A stretch of DNA of 64,000 nt from Dipteronia dyeriana (GCA_032871835.1 CM065299.1:28041074-28105073); one strand, 5' to 3'; counted from the stretch's first letter, positions 34,701 through 47,470 are shown. The notes: generated from the letters alone by a model not told the origin. Numbers and translations are program-made.

Positions 34701-35887
34701 TAATGTTCTAGATATAAAACATACATTCAAAATGAATATCTACATGGTGCACATAAAAAAACTAGATATAACAGAAAAAACCTTTTACCTTGGTTGTTCC
34801 AGTAGAATTTATGTATAAGTAAATAGGCTTATCAGCATCTTCATACTGAAGATAAAGAAATTCTGCAAGTAACAGCTCTGTGACAGAAGGAACTAGAGAC
34901 ATGCCCAAGTAAACGATTCGATTCTTGAACAAGTAAGATGCCAAATCTGGGGGAGGTTGCTCCCATGCACTTCCCATTTGAAAAGGAATAACCTGTCCCA
35001 CAAAATACATAAGTGGACTGAACCTTTGTGCGAATAAGATCAACAAATTAGCCAGATACTGCTAACAATGAAATGAGATTAATTTGATCTATTATAAAGA
35101 CATGGAGTTATACACTTCCATATTCTTACATTGCATACAATGAATACTAGAAATAAACTTAAAAAGCATGGAGTTCGAACTTACACTGATGCAAAAATTT
35201 CAAAGCTAAACCACTGAACAACTTTTGTTAAGTTCAAAATTTTCCAATAAACAGACTGCATTATGTGAAATAGTGATTACTGATTAATTAACAATTGTTT
35301 CAGTTTCGGACCAGTAAGCGCAGAGAAAGGCACATCTTAATATCTTATATCATTATATTATTACAATAAGTTTTCATATACACATGACTCGTAATCCGAA
35401 CCTTCTTTAAGAAATGAATGGATACTCAATACATACACCTGGTAGTGATATAACCAAAGCAATCATTACGCAAAGGAACACATATAACATATACAAACCC
35501 ATAAATACATTAATGCACTTAAGAAACTAAAGCGAACCTAATTGCAGAAGAGAGACCCGGATAAGCTGACAGTACCAAATTAGATTTTAAAGTTAAATTA
35601 ATGAAGAAGAGAAGTACCATAGTGACCACGCGTCTCTTGGGCCTGGACGTGGAAAATGTCAGGGATTCGGGTCTGAGCTTGATTCCGGAGAACTCGGTTG
35701 AGAAGCTGCCGGTGGTGAACGGAGAAAGAAAATTGGTGGAGAGGGAGGCTCTGAGAGAAGAAGAAGAAGAGGAAGTTCGGGTTAGGATCCGATTAGGGTT
35801 TAGGGTTTGAGGAGAGGTCCGTTGCGGTGTTGCTAACATGCGTGTATGGAGCGCGACGTTGGAAACTGATGCGGTGGCTACCTCCAT
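31769..35887 (-). CDS. CLPR4: Chloroplast Clp protease non-catalytic subunit ClpR4
   Basis: Seven coding exons on the - strand: 35887..35618, 34992..34789, 34183..34128, 33266..33140, 32980..32903, 32032..31919 and 31840..31769. They close exactly in phase to 306 residues, close to the known plant length.

Residues 1 to about 88 are a Ser/Thr/Arg-rich chloroplast transit peptide ending near RPKRRVVTMVIPF. The Clp fold follows: WEQPPPDLASYLFKNRIVYL, IYLYINSTGTT, LGYETEAFAIYDSM and ALPSSTIMIKQPIGRF. The catalytic triad of ClpP is missing. Gly193 stands at the Ser site (GNAWGEAALLLAAG), Lys218 at the His site (IMIKQP), and the Asp site in RPKYFSPSEA is replaced.

ClpR4 is a structural subunit of the stromal ClpPR core and is essential for chloroplast development in Arabidopsis. 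The MEVATAS start matches recalled family members. Confidence 0.95.
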
Positions 35888-35976
35888 TTTTGAGTACGTT
35901 GCTGGTGCTGGTGCTGCCGCTGCCTGTGACTTGTGAGAGAGAGGCAGAAAGTGAATAGCTGAAATGATAAAACCAT
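35878..35976 (-). CDS. Possible 32-codon upstream ORF overlapping the CLPR4 start
   Basis: An ATG at 35976..35974 opens a 32-codon frame whose TAG (35880..35878) overlaps the first codons of CLPR4 in a different frame. It is Gln/Arg/His-rich, with no recognisable domain. It matters only if the transcript starts upstream of 35976, which the sequence does not show. Confidence 0.25.
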   Translation of the reverse strand: MVLSFQLFTFCLSLTSHRQRQHQHQQRTQKWR

Positions 35977-35979
35977 TCG

Positions 35980-36633
35980 GTTTTGGATTCAGGTACTTGG
36001 GGTTGGATATGGGCCTAACTGAATCCAAGCCCTTTAACCCGAATAAATGTTAGTGCCTATTAATTTAGACCTCCCGGTTGGGTTAGACCAAACCCAATAC
36101 GACCCGGTTATTAAACGGATTGAGCCACTCAAACCTGACCCATTTATTAAACATGTAATTTAATAAACGGGTCATGTCCAACGTGTCAGCTTTTGACCCA
36201 TATAACCCGTTTACAACCTGTTTAGGTGCATCTACTTAACCAACGTGTTCGACGAAATAAGAAGTGCATTTGAAGGTATGATTCTAATTTGATAATTTCT
36301 ATCAATCATCAGGAGGTGAGCCATTGAAACGCATTGGAGCTGTCATTTCAAGTTTCTATCGCCATGTGTGGCTACCAGAACAAGACCACGTCCTCAGATT
36401 CGATTAATACCCAAAAGTCATCAAACTTATAACACAGCAAAGCAACCAATCGAGATGTCGAGACTCGAGAGAGGCTTGCTCGGAATTGGGTGACAGTAGA
36501 CGATAATGAAACAACAACGGAGTTGATGAGGATGGAATAGGGATGGGTATCGGGGAAAATGTGGATGGGGGAGTTTGTGGGGAGATAATGAGATATCACC
36601 ATCCCATTTCTCCGATTCTTCTCTTCGTTCCCC
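35980..36633. other. Upstream region of CLPR4, no further gene seen
   Basis: 36060-36235 is rich in 'gacccg', 'aaacgggtca' and 'aacccgtttacaacctgttt' words in both orientations, like the interior of small hAT-derived MITEs, but no termini could be fixed. No gene is supported. Confidence 0.4.
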
Positions 36634-37176
36634 TAGAGGTGAATATAAAATTCGAAACCGAATTGAACCGAACCGAACCGAAAAAGGGTGTTCGGTTCGG
36701 TTCATAGCTTCTATTCGGTTTAAACCGATTTGAAATTTGATAACCGAATTGAATTTGGTTCGGTTTTGGTTTTGGTTTTGATTTTGGACATAAAATTGAA
36801 CTGAACCAAATAAACCAAATTGTCTTAATTAATTATTTTGTAACGTTCAATTTTATTATGCATTGTTTATTGGTGATGTTTATTTTTGGAGTACAATATG
36901 TACTAAATTTGTTGACTTATATTTTATAAAAGTTATAAAGATTTTATATTTGAATTGAATATATAGACCGAATATGATTAAATTTTAGATTTGGATCGAA
37001 AATTAGATTATATTTTATTTAAATTGTTTTTTATGTATTATGTTTTCTACAAAAAAAAAATTAAGTATAAATGTCAAAAATGCAATTTAAATGTTTAAAA
37101 AATTAAAAAATATATATAAAAAATAGTGACGATATTTGCACCATATTAAAACCTTATGAAACATAATAAAGAAGGG

Positions 37177-38552
37177 ATATTAAGATTTTAGTCCCTCTAC
37201 TTTACGTTTATCTAAGTTTAGTCTATTAATTTTTAGAATTATTAACTTTAGTCATTCCATTAGAAATTCGGTTAGAATACACATACCGACATTGTCCGAG
37301 GGCATAATGATTAAAATACCCTTAATAAAAGCTTCTGGTGAAGGATAATATGGTAATTTTGAATTTAATTAAATAAAATATGAAAAAATATATGTATAAA
37401 AAATAAACATAATTAATTTATAAAAAAAATCATCTCTCTCCTCCAAACGACAACGTTTACATCAGTTTTTTTTTCCTCTCATCTTCAACTGATAACCTCC
37501 ACCAAACCCACACCTCCGCCACCTCCAATCTGTCGGATCGACAACAAAATTCGTCGAATCGCCCTCTAAATCCACACCTCCACCACCTCCAAATCCACAC
37601 CGCCACCACCAAATCCACCTTCTTTACTCGATTTTTTTTTAGATATCCCTAAGTTTATACAACTACATTCTCCTTGCTGCAACCTCCATTTTCATCTTCC
37701 TCACTCTCTCGCTTCGCTTGTTCCCGTCTCTCTGCGGCTTCTTCCTCATCTTCATCCATATCCTCATCACCATTTTCGCCATATTTGCCTGCTCTGTGGC
37801 TACTTCAGGGTCAAAGATCTGGATTGGGGATTTTGGGGTTTATACCTGGATTTGTGTTTGTGGGATTTTTTTGGAATGGTGGTTGTGGAGTGAAGAAGGA
37901 TCTGGGTTCAAAGATCTAGATTTATTGATTTTTTGTTTTTGATTTGAAAGTTGGGTTTGTTGATTGTTAATTAATGATTGATGGCTGATGGCTGATGGCT
38001 AATGGTGGTGGATTCGGTTGAATGGGTGATGATGGTGATGGTGGTGGTGGTGGTGGATTTGGATGAATGGATTTCGATCTGGTGTTGAAGTTGGTGATGG
38101 GTTGATCTGGTGGTGGTGGTAATTTTGATGATGATGATGATATGTGGGATTTGGTTGAACGGTGGTGGTGGGTTGAAGGGATTTGGTTGAACAATGGTGG
38201 CGGTTGAATGGATTCGGTTGAACGATGATGATGATCGAAAAGTCATGGCTCCTCTTTTCTGTTTTTAATTTAATTATTTAATTATTATTATTATTTTTAA
38301 AAAAAATATTTAGATTGTTTTTTATTTATATTGGAGGGCATAATGGTCTTTACTCTTGTTCTATACCGGTTTCCAGAAGCTTTCGTCGAATTTCCTAAAA
38401 TACCCTTGTTGACCTAATAGAAGTCAACAAAAAAACTAACGGAATTGGACGGTAGAAACTGGATTAGTTATTCTCATAAAACTAGTGAACTAAAGTTAGT
38501 AATTCTAAAAATTAGTTGGATGAAACCCAAATAAACAATAAAATCTTAATAT
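37177..38552. mobile_element. Nested inverted-repeat element, about 1.4 kb
   Basis: Both ends begin ATATTAAGATTTTA in inverted orientation. Matching blocks continue inward for about 170 bp with gaps (AATTTTTAGAATTA.TAACTTTAGT, AAAGCTTCTGG). The interior has CCACC- and GGTGAT-type simple repeats, which create low-complexity open frames. No clear target duplication, so the superfamily is unresolved. Confidence 0.55.
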
Positions 38553-38858
38553 ACAAAAACCCAAATAAATTGACTCTGAAGTTAACTTCGGAGATGGAAA
38601 TTCAACCATTTTGCCATGATCACATCAATGTTGAGTTTATGTGATTTGAGTGAGAGGAAAGATCTCAACACACACAACGAAGAATATGGGTTGCATGAAG
38701 AAATGAAAGATTCCTCTCTTCTATTAGGAATCTAGGATGGTTGCAGTGAAGTGATATCCGATTGACACCTCCAGTTTATGTGATGGATGCTGAGATATTT
38801 TGAAGGCAAAATATATGGCAAGAGAATCCATATGTACAATCCTCCCCCGTCAAACTAA

Positions 38859-39851
38859 GAGGCCGTTTGGTATGAGGTAATCAAAATAATGTGATTCCTG
38901 AAAAAGTTAAACATATGAATGTGATTTCTGGGAAACTTGTACACGTGTGTTTGGTTGTGTATGAGAATATTTCGTAGGATTCCTGATAATATTAAGTAAC
39001 CATGTTTGGTTGTACATGGGAATTTATTTTTTTATTATTAAAAACTTAAAAAAAAATCACAAAAAATTGTTAAAAATTAAACCAGATCCATTTCTCAAAC
39101 ATCATCACCATCATCCCTTTCTTTCCATCTCTATGTCTTTCTTTCCATCTCTCTCCACGTCGTCGTCGTCGTCGCCGCCTCCGGCCGGTCTTGTCTTAGT
39201 CGCCGTCTTCATCGAAGCTCCCCGTCGCGTCTTCATCGAAGCTCCCCGTCGCGTCTGCATCGAAGCACGCCATCATCGTCGTCATCATCGAAGCTCGTTG
39301 TCATCGTCTTCGTCTTCGTTCACCGTCGTCGTCTTCATTCGTCGTCGTCGTTGTCGTCTTCATTCGCCGTCGCCGTCGCTGTTGTCGTCTTCATTCGCCG
39401 TCGTCATCTTCGTCTTCGTCATCATCGAACCTCATCATCGAGCAACCTAGATTTATAGTTGTTGTAATTTGTTTTTTTCCTTTTTCTTCTACTGATGATG
39501 TTTGAGAAATAGATTTGTGAGAAAAGATTTAATAGAAGATTATTTGAGTTATTACTGTGTTTTGATTAGGGATTTCAAAAATGAAATTGGGGATTTTGTT
39601 ATTAATGTGGAGAAGGATTCTGAAGAACAGAGAAGAAGAAAAAAAATGTTTTTTTAATGATGGTGGGACCCACGGTGGGAATCAGATATAGGTAATCTGA
39701 AACCGACCTATTTTGATGGGAATCACATTACCCTCTGATTCCCATGGGATTCACTTTTCCGGGAAACAAAAAATCCAAACCTGTTACCAATAATGGGAAT
39801 GCTCTGAGATTGTCATTCCCATGCAAAGATACCATCATACCAAACGCCCCC
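38859..39851. mobile_element. Nested PIF/Harbinger-like (Tourist type) element
   Basis: The left end GAGGCCGTTTGGTATGAGG and the inverse of the right end GGGGGCGTTTGGTATGATGG share CGTTTGGTATGA. TAA flanks both sides (38856-38858 and 39852-39854), the 3-bp duplication typical of this superfamily. The interior carries a CGT/CGTC-rich low-complexity block (39150-39440) whose open frame reads as Ser/Arg/His runs and is not a credible gene. Confidence 0.6.
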
Positions 39852-40300
39852 TAAAGAGGTCTGAGTTCTCCCAAATACGGGAGAAGAGCGGCTACTCCCA
39901 TGTCCCATATACAGTATATATATTTGATTATATTTTATAATTTTGTTATTTAAAATATTTTAAGAAAAAATTAAAAGGAAGAACATATTTGGTATTGTGT
40001 GGGGTGTGATTACAAGATTTCACGTTTTAACATATTTAAAGGGGTGTACATACAATAAGGGGTGCACATACAATTGTTGAGGGGTGCAAATAACGTTACT
40101 CATAAAAAAACCTTCAAAGTTCAGTAAACCCAAAACCGAATTGAACCGAACCGAACCAAATCGAGATAATCATGTTCGGTTCAATTCGGTTTTCAGGTTC
40201 AAAACAGTTCAAACCAATTCACATTTTTAAAAAACGAATATATGTCGGTTCAATACGTTTTTACCTAAAACCGTACCGAACCGAACCATGTTCACCCATA

Positions 40301-41799
40301 GTTTCCCCTATTTCCCTCAATTTTCAATCCGAGTTTTTTTTTCTCAATTTACCTGTTTAATCCCGTTTGACTACAAATTACATATTAAACAAAAAATCTA
40401 TAGTAAGTTATATTATACGATACAAATACAAATAAAATCTGTTATAAATTCAAATAAAATATAATATTATTCATTGTAACTCTTAGTTTAGGTTTGGGTT
40501 TTAAATGTAAAGTTAACGAAGTATTTATAGTTATGGTTTAAATGGTTTATCATTTGTAGGGTTCAAGTACAACCAATGTAGTTGAAAATAATGGTGAACA
40601 AATTAGCCATGCAGTAAGTAGCGCTATAAGCTCCACAAGTATAAGGAACAAAGGGAAATGAATGTTGGGAATTTAAACCGATGAATACGGAAACGATATG
40701 CCTAATATTTACCCATAACTCATAGTAATTAACATTTATAGTAAAAAAATAAGATGAGAGAAAAATAAACAATCACATAACACAAGATATACGTGGAAAA
40801 CCCTGAAAAAAGTCACGGGCCGTCAGGACGATAGAGAAAATTCTACTATATAATAAATTGTTACAACCATATACTCCAAGATTCTCTCTCACACCTCAAC
40901 CTTAAACCACAGAGCTTTACCAAGTCTACAAGCTTACAAACTGAGCATTACATCTTGACTCTCAGCTCACAACGCTTACAAGATCCTTACCAAGACCCTC
41001 ACTACCCCCTCATCCCTAAAAAAAAAATCCCCTAGGTCTCTCATGAATATCACCCATAGATCTCTAATCTGATCCACTGATATTCCTCGGATCTCTAACC
41101 TCATTCGTAAGTATATAGCACCTCACAAATCTCATCCGGTCTATTGATTTTCCAGCATTGGTGGTGATGAACGGAATGATAACCTTACTAGAGGGTTGCA
41201 TAGCGAATAACAACTTATTGAAAATCCAAGTCCGCCAAAGTAAAAATTCTTTGTTTCAAGTCTTGTTAACCAAACAAACATGATGAAGATACCGAAATAC
41301 GTCACAACAATAATCAATCTAAGATTACATTTTTAACTACTAAAGTGTTTCATAAAAAAAAAACAATAAACAAAAAGATAAGAAATGATACCTGAGAATG
41401 GTGTAAAACTTTTTGCAAGAGACATTTGGCGATCGTCGTAAAAAAAAACTAAAAAATTAAAATTATTCAACCAAATATTAAAAATAAAAGTTAGAAATTA
41501 TTCTCATCTTCCAATACCCCATCGTTTGGGTGTTGAAAGTCAATGGAATGAGTTGAAAAAAATATGAGATTTTGAGTGGTTTTTATAGAGAAATCGAGGA
41601 AGATGAAAGAGATTTTTGGTTATTATGATTATATTGTTTAATTGAATAAACTTAAAGTCTGATTCAAAAGGAGAATATGATGGAGTTTTTTGTATTTTTT
41701 TTTAAGGATGATGTGAATGTTTTGAAAAGGGGTATAGGAAGACTTTAAATAATTGTTATATGTTTCATAATTGTAATCAATTTGTCTATTTATCTTTCC

Positions 41800-41830
<31 letters not shown>
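40301..41830. other. Spacer, no gene supported
   Basis: 40770-41040 has CT/CA-rich, unspliced-looking sequence with 'acgtggaaaaccctgaaaaaagtcacgggc', a wording I associate with dispersed plant repeats. No open frame of note. Confidence 0.4.
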
Positions 41831-41834
<4 letters not shown>

Positions 41835-42015
41835 ATAAAAGAAATGAATACATTAATCATAATCAAATTGTCTATTTATTTTGCTTTATATATATATATG
41901 CATTTATATTTTAAAAAAGAATATAAATGAATGCATTTAATTACAAAACTCCCTTCATTTTGATGAGAATAAAAGAAATGAATACATTAATCATAATCAA
42001 ATCGTCTATTTATTT

Positions 42016-42070
<55 letters not shown>

Positions 42071-42135
42071 TTTATATTTTAAAAAATAATAGAAATGAAT
42101 GCATTTAATTACAAAGCTCCCTTCATTTTGGCATA
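41831..42135. repeat. Direct duplication, about 133-bp unit with internal (TA)n
   Basis: The stretch from 'gagaataaaagaaatgaataca' to 'cattttgatga' at 41831-41963 recurs at 41964-42135. The second copy has an expanded (TA)n run (about 42024-42066). Confidence 0.8.
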
Positions 42136-42139
42136 TATA

Positions 42140-42330
42140 TATAGAAATTTTCAAAGTCAGTCCACACCGATATAAATTCGTCGGTGCGTTGGATGTGGAC
42201 TATTAGATTTACATACTTTGACTCAAAGTGTATGCAATTGTCAAAGCTTCTCCATAATCAATGATCCATATACAACGCACTGATATAAGTTATATCATTA
42301 CGCACTGATAGGAAAACCACTAATATATAT
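42140..42330. repeat. Dispersed MITE-like repeat, copy A
   Basis: About 180 bp containing 'gatataaattcgtcggtgcgttggatg', 'ttacatactttgactcaaagtgtatgca' and 'caacgcactgatataagttatatca'. A second copy at 48228-48400 is close to it. The ends 'cgatataaattcgtcgg' and 'gcactgatataagttatatc' are partly inverted to each other, as in a MITE. Confidence 0.65.
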
Positions 42331-43077
42331 ACAGGGCAGTCTCTTGACATTTTGGGGCTCGAACCATTTAATGATATTAACAAAAATCGGGGCCCCATAT
42401 AAAAATTAAAACAATGTCAGCCAGTATCCAAAATGCTGACCTCACAAATGAGAGTGTAGTACGAGTCTTTTTTTCTTTTACTTTTTATATTTTTCTCACA
42501 AATTGAGTACTGACGGGTCAGTATTCGAGTATTGTTCTAAAAAATTATTATCATTAAAGAAAGGTTAGCAATTCAATTGGACTAGGTTCACAAATAAAGT
42601 GGACTACGACGGAGTCACAAAGTGAGTGAGTGACGATTTTGACTAGATTAGCAAATAAATGTAGCTATTCAATTGGACTCTCTCTAAAACTAAAAATTTG
42701 ACTCTCAAATAATATAAAACTAAGTTTGATATGTTAAATCAATTGGGCTTTGATGTTTATTTCTATTAAATTGAACTAGATATAGATAATTGGACCTTAT
42801 TAAAAAAAAAACAATGTTTGAAATTGGACCCTGCTTATACTAAAATAAATTGGATCTGAGGCCCCAAAAGAAGAATAAACGGATTGGACGATTTGGAGGC
42901 CCTAGCAAAATGATGGGCTTGCTGCCCATATGGGCCGGCCCTATATATATATATGAATACATTTATATTTTTAAAAAGAAAGAAATGAATGCATTTAAAT
43001 CCAAAACTCTCTCAGAACGATATGTGGTGTTGTGAGGGTCAACTTTTATATATTATATAGATTAAGGAGTCAATTAT
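42331..43077. other. Spacer, no gene seen
   Basis: Has repeated phrases 'caattggact' and 'ttggaccct', a G+C-richer word run near 42920-42945, and no recognisable coding sequence. Confidence 0.4.
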
Positions 43078-43251
43078 GTTAGACTGTATATTCATCCGGT
43101 TTGTAATGCATTTAAAGTTAAGCCCCCCCACGACAACACATGGCGTTGTGAGGGAGCCAATAATGTTAGACTGTATATTCATCCGGTTTGTAATGCATTT
43201 AAAGTTAAGCTCTCTCACGACAACACGTGGCGCTGTGAGTGTCAGTTTTTA
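43078..43251. repeat. 87-bp tandem duplication
   Basis: The unit from 'gttagactgtatattcatcc' to 'gttgtgagggagccaataat' (43078-43164) repeats at 43165-43251 with few changes. Related 'cgacatgtggcactgtaagggtc' wording occurs near 44120 and 43020. Confidence 0.8.
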
Positions 43252-44006
43252 TCGTTTATTTTCTTAGTGATTTTCTTGAGAAAATCATAATCTCAATACC
43301 AAACAACACATATAGATGCATATCAAAGAATAAACTCACATATACATACAAAAAACAATAATTCTTATATGAACAAAGTACAATTTTAGAGATAATTAAT
43401 TATATTTCAAGGAAGAAACTTGAAAAATTATAAAGTTATAATACAAAATATAATAAAGAAATACAAATGAAATATTCATCGATCCATTTGAAAATAAATC
43501 ATGCATGCAACTTCCCATCACGTGTGTGTCTCTGTTGCTCTGGGTTTCTACTTGTACCGAGCATGAGGCCTTGTGTAACTTAGCTGCACAACAAAAAAAA
43601 AAAAATTGTAACAACAATAATAAATATATACATGTTTGACTTAAGAAAAAAAACATCGAAATCAAGATTCTTTACTATATATGTATTAATTAAAGTACTC
43701 ACGTACTGAGTGTTGAAGCAATTGGTGTCACACTTTATTTCGCATATGGTGTAACCGTTACTTCTGGCATACCGTCAATCAATTAGGTAAGAAGTTGATG
43801 AAGCAAATATTTGAGTAATAGGAATAAAAAAAAAAGAATTGACAGAAAGATAATGATGAAAAAATGATAGATTTTAGGTGGTTTTTATAGAGAAAATTAA
43901 GGGAAATGAAAAGGTTTTTGAGTTTTGAAGAGAAAATTTATTCATTGTAATTAATAAATTCAAGTAGTTATTGATAAAAATTATTCATATTACTTTGATA
44001 TTATAT

Positions 44007-44039
<33 letters not shown>

Positions 44040-46137
44040 TATATATTGATAATCATAAATATATAAATGATTAATAAAAATATAAATATTATATAAAATT
44101 CAATACCGAAACTCCCTCATAGCGACATGTGGCACTGTAAGGGTCAAATTTTATATATTACTAGTTAGTACCCATGTTTTGCAAGTGGACGAACATATTT
44201 CCACAAACAAATAGATGATATCAATAGTTTTTTTATATATTTAAAATTGATTTTTGGTTGTGCCATTAAAAAAAAATCTTTAAAAAATGTTCCAAATTTT
44301 AGATAGATGAATCTCTATCGTGAATAAAAAATAGTGATAAAGAACATTGTCTAAGTGATAAAAAGCATTTTCTACTTCGTCGTTTTACCCACTTACGGTA
44401 ATAAGTAAATATTGACTTCAAGTGCTTTAAAGCAAAATAATTCATGAACACATTTGTCATAATAATGTACTGCCTCTGTGGTAGTATTCCTAAAGAATTA
44501 TTCATTCTTTTTTTTATGAAAAATGGGAAGTCAACACTACAAGCATTCAATTATTGAAGTTATATAGCAATTTATAACTAACCAAATAATATAAAGATAG
44601 TTTCATTCCAAACAAATCATAATAGAAAACGTAAAAGTTGAAAACAATATTCAATTTTAACCCTGCACAACCTGCCTCTAGTTTGAGGAATAAAAAACAT
44701 TAGATTTGATGAGCCTACCAAGATAAAAACATAACGTAATCATTATCGAAATTATATTTTAAAAAAAATTGTGTGTATTTTTCTTTTTTTACTTTCATGT
44801 GTAATTTTACCGTTGAAATTAACAAATATTATAAAGAAAAACGACACTAAAAAATCAATCGACTAAAAAATTCTACAACTACATTTGAAATATACAAAGT
44901 AAAGCTTTCAACCACAAATTTAACAATTTTCTGAAATTTATAATTCAAATAATTCCAAAACATTGTTTTATACTCTCTAAGTTGTTGTATATATTAAAAC
45001 CTATCTTATTTGTATAAATATCTAAAAACGGTGGTAGATAGAGCTCTAAACATGATCAAATCCTAGATAAGTGAGTGTATCATGTATAGAGTTAGATACC
45101 AAAAATAAACATTAAAATTTAACATTTAATTGTAAATATTTTTATATAAAAAACAGTTCATTATTAGTACATTTTTTCACATGATCATGTAAAATCACGA
45201 CTTAATCTTAGAGACTGACCACAAATCACCTGTGCATGTTGAAAAATACATATATCACACTATATTTTTAACTAAAAATGAAAAAAAATTACATATAAAT
45301 TACAACAAATACCAATGTGATTTTGCGACGAGCAATACCCGAAACCTTTTCTTTGATTACTCTGATCGACCTGAATATATAGTGTAGTAAATCAACTAGG
45401 AGATTTGTTAAGAGAATTTATTCACTGACACATTAATTAAGTAATTGGCTTTTGATTACCTACAGATTTTTTAGTTTGAACAAATAATATATTATTAAAA
45501 ATTATTACAATTAATAATTTACCAAATATTATAATATATATTGTATAGATACTTAATCAACAATACATTATTTTTTGAAAAATTACAACTAATTAACAAT
45601 ACTTACCAAAAAAAAAAACTAATTAATACAAATTTATGGCTTGTTAGCAAAAAAATAATAATTACAGTTTGTCTTTTGAACTTATCAAATAATGTTATAC
45701 TTCAAAAAAAAAACTTAATAATTAAAATCAATTATGATATTCGTTAAAATAATTTATTCACTATCATATTAATTATGTGATATTGCTCTATTTAGTATCA
45801 GATAATCTCATTGATAATAAGATTGTCCTATTAAAAAAAATTGTCCATAAATATTAATTAATATTAAGGTTAGCAATAATATCTTTTTATATTCTCAAAT
45901 TTATTTTTGTCATTAAATATAAATTCAAAATAATAGTAGCAGTAAACATTTTTGGTATTAATCTTTCCATTTTACATCTCTAGGAGGTAAGAGCCATGCA
46001 TGTATCTTTATAAATTAATTGAATTAATATAAATTTGATACTACTATCCAATTAAACCTGAACATTTTACCCCTATTAAATATGAACATTTTACGGTGGA
46101 AATAATAATAAAAATCAATAAATAAAGGGGAAATAAT
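43252..46137. other. A+T-rich spacer, no gene seen
   Basis: Includes a (CATA)n run near 44008-44032 and long A/T tracts. Open stretches near 43396-43665 and 44299-44550 are not similar to any family I know. Confidence 0.45.
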
Positions 46138-46605
46138 TGTTGGGATAACCAAGAAAAGATGAACCACATAATTTTTTTAGAAAAATAAGAGATTTGAGAG
46201 ATTAAAAGTGGAAATAATGTTATATAGGAATACATGAAGAAGAATGTGAAAAGATCAAAAGTGGTTATAATCGTTGAGAAAAGAAGTGTTTATTGATGTT
46301 TTGGATAAATTAATAGAAATTTAGTAAGAATAGCTAAATAAATAAAAAATGGAAATACATATTAGGAAAATAATAAATAAGAGGTAAACATTGTGCAAGT
46401 ATATTTGAAGAGAGATGATCTTGAATCGGGTATATGAAGAAAAAGAGAAAGAGATTGAAAGTGGCAATAATTATTGGGTATATCCAAAAAAAGACAAAAC
46501 ACATAATATTTATGGGAAAAGAAGAGTTTTGGGACATTAAAAGTGGAAATAATGCTAAATAGGAATATGGGAAGAAGAAAGTGAAAAGATCAAAAGTGGA
46601 AATAA
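46138..46605. repeat. Two diverged copies of a 125-135 bp unit
   Basis: 'attaaaagtggaaataatg.ta.ataggaata' with flanking 'gaagaa..gtgaaaagatcaaaagtgg' occurs at 46138-46263 and again at 46471-46605. The gap holds a partial third copy near 46430-46470. Confidence 0.6.
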
Positions 46606-47470
46606 TTGTCGGAAAAAGAAGAGCTTATTAATGCTTTTAGAGAAGAGGAGCTTTGGAAGAATATCGATACTTTGAAATAAGAAAAACTATTAATGCTAAT
46701 TAAATGTTTTATTTTTTTATTGTTTTTTTTAATTAATACAAAACATACGATACATAAGAAATGACAAATGTCAAAATCAATTTAAGATGAAAAATTACTA
46801 AAAGAGAAAAGTATTGTCAAGTATAAAAATAAATCAAATTTTAGATGTCATCTGAATGAGACACATGACATGATTTTCCCATCATATTTTTTGCTTTATA
46901 ATATTTAGTGACTAGCTTTTCAACCTGAGCGTTGTATGGGCTTTGCATTGTAAATTGTTTGTGAAACAATGTATTGTTTATGTTGTATTTTTTGATGTGA
47001 ACATCTTTAAACATAATAAACATATAGTTTTTCCTTTTAGTTAACTAAGTTATGTTAACATCAATAGATTTTAAAGTGTTGTTAGGTGGTAACAATGCCC
47101 ATACTCCAACCATTTGTAATTTTTTTAGAGTATATTCTCATCCATATAATATAAATCCACCAATCCGAATAAAATGAGTCAAGTTTAATTATATAATAAA
47201 GTGCAGAAAAAAAAATCCAGCAAACTATTATAGTTTCTGAAGTTTGATATCTTTTTAAATAAATTGGACCCTGTTTATAAAGGTAGATGGAATAATTTAG
47301 AGTCTAAATTACAAAATCGGCCATCACCCAACCACTATAACTCATAACTCAGTGAAACAACATGATAAGAGAGAGAAGGATGGTGTTTGACTAGTTTGCA
47401 TTTCAAGTTTGAGTGGTGTGGATTCGCGTGAGATAGACTTATTGTAAAGAGAGAGGGAGAGACATATCAA
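46606..47470. other. A+T-rich spacer, no gene seen
   Basis: No coding or repeat structure was recognised apart from general A+T richness. Confidence 0.45.

Larger units (their letters stand above)
36634..40300. mobile_element. Non-autonomous hAT-like element containing two nested elements
   Basis: The left end TAGAGGTGAATAT and the inverse of the right end TATGGGTGAACAT match at 10 of 13 positions. Both are followed inward by CCGAACC/GGTTCGG arrays like those of the element at 11965-14843. The flanking 8-mers CGTTCCCC and GTTTCCCC match at 6 of 8, a decayed target duplication. No transposase is visible. Two further inverted-repeat elements lie inside and account for most of the length. Confidence 0.5.

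Noticed and set aside
39010..39450. 146-codon Ser/Arg/His-rich open frame
   Set aside because: It comes from CGTCGT/TCATCG simple repeats inside the Tourist-type element.
44160..44195. 'actagttagtacccatgttttgcaagtgg' as a Helitron-type end
   Set aside because: The wording recalls some dispersed plant repeat ends, but no opposite end, CTRR hairpin or AT insertion site could be shown.
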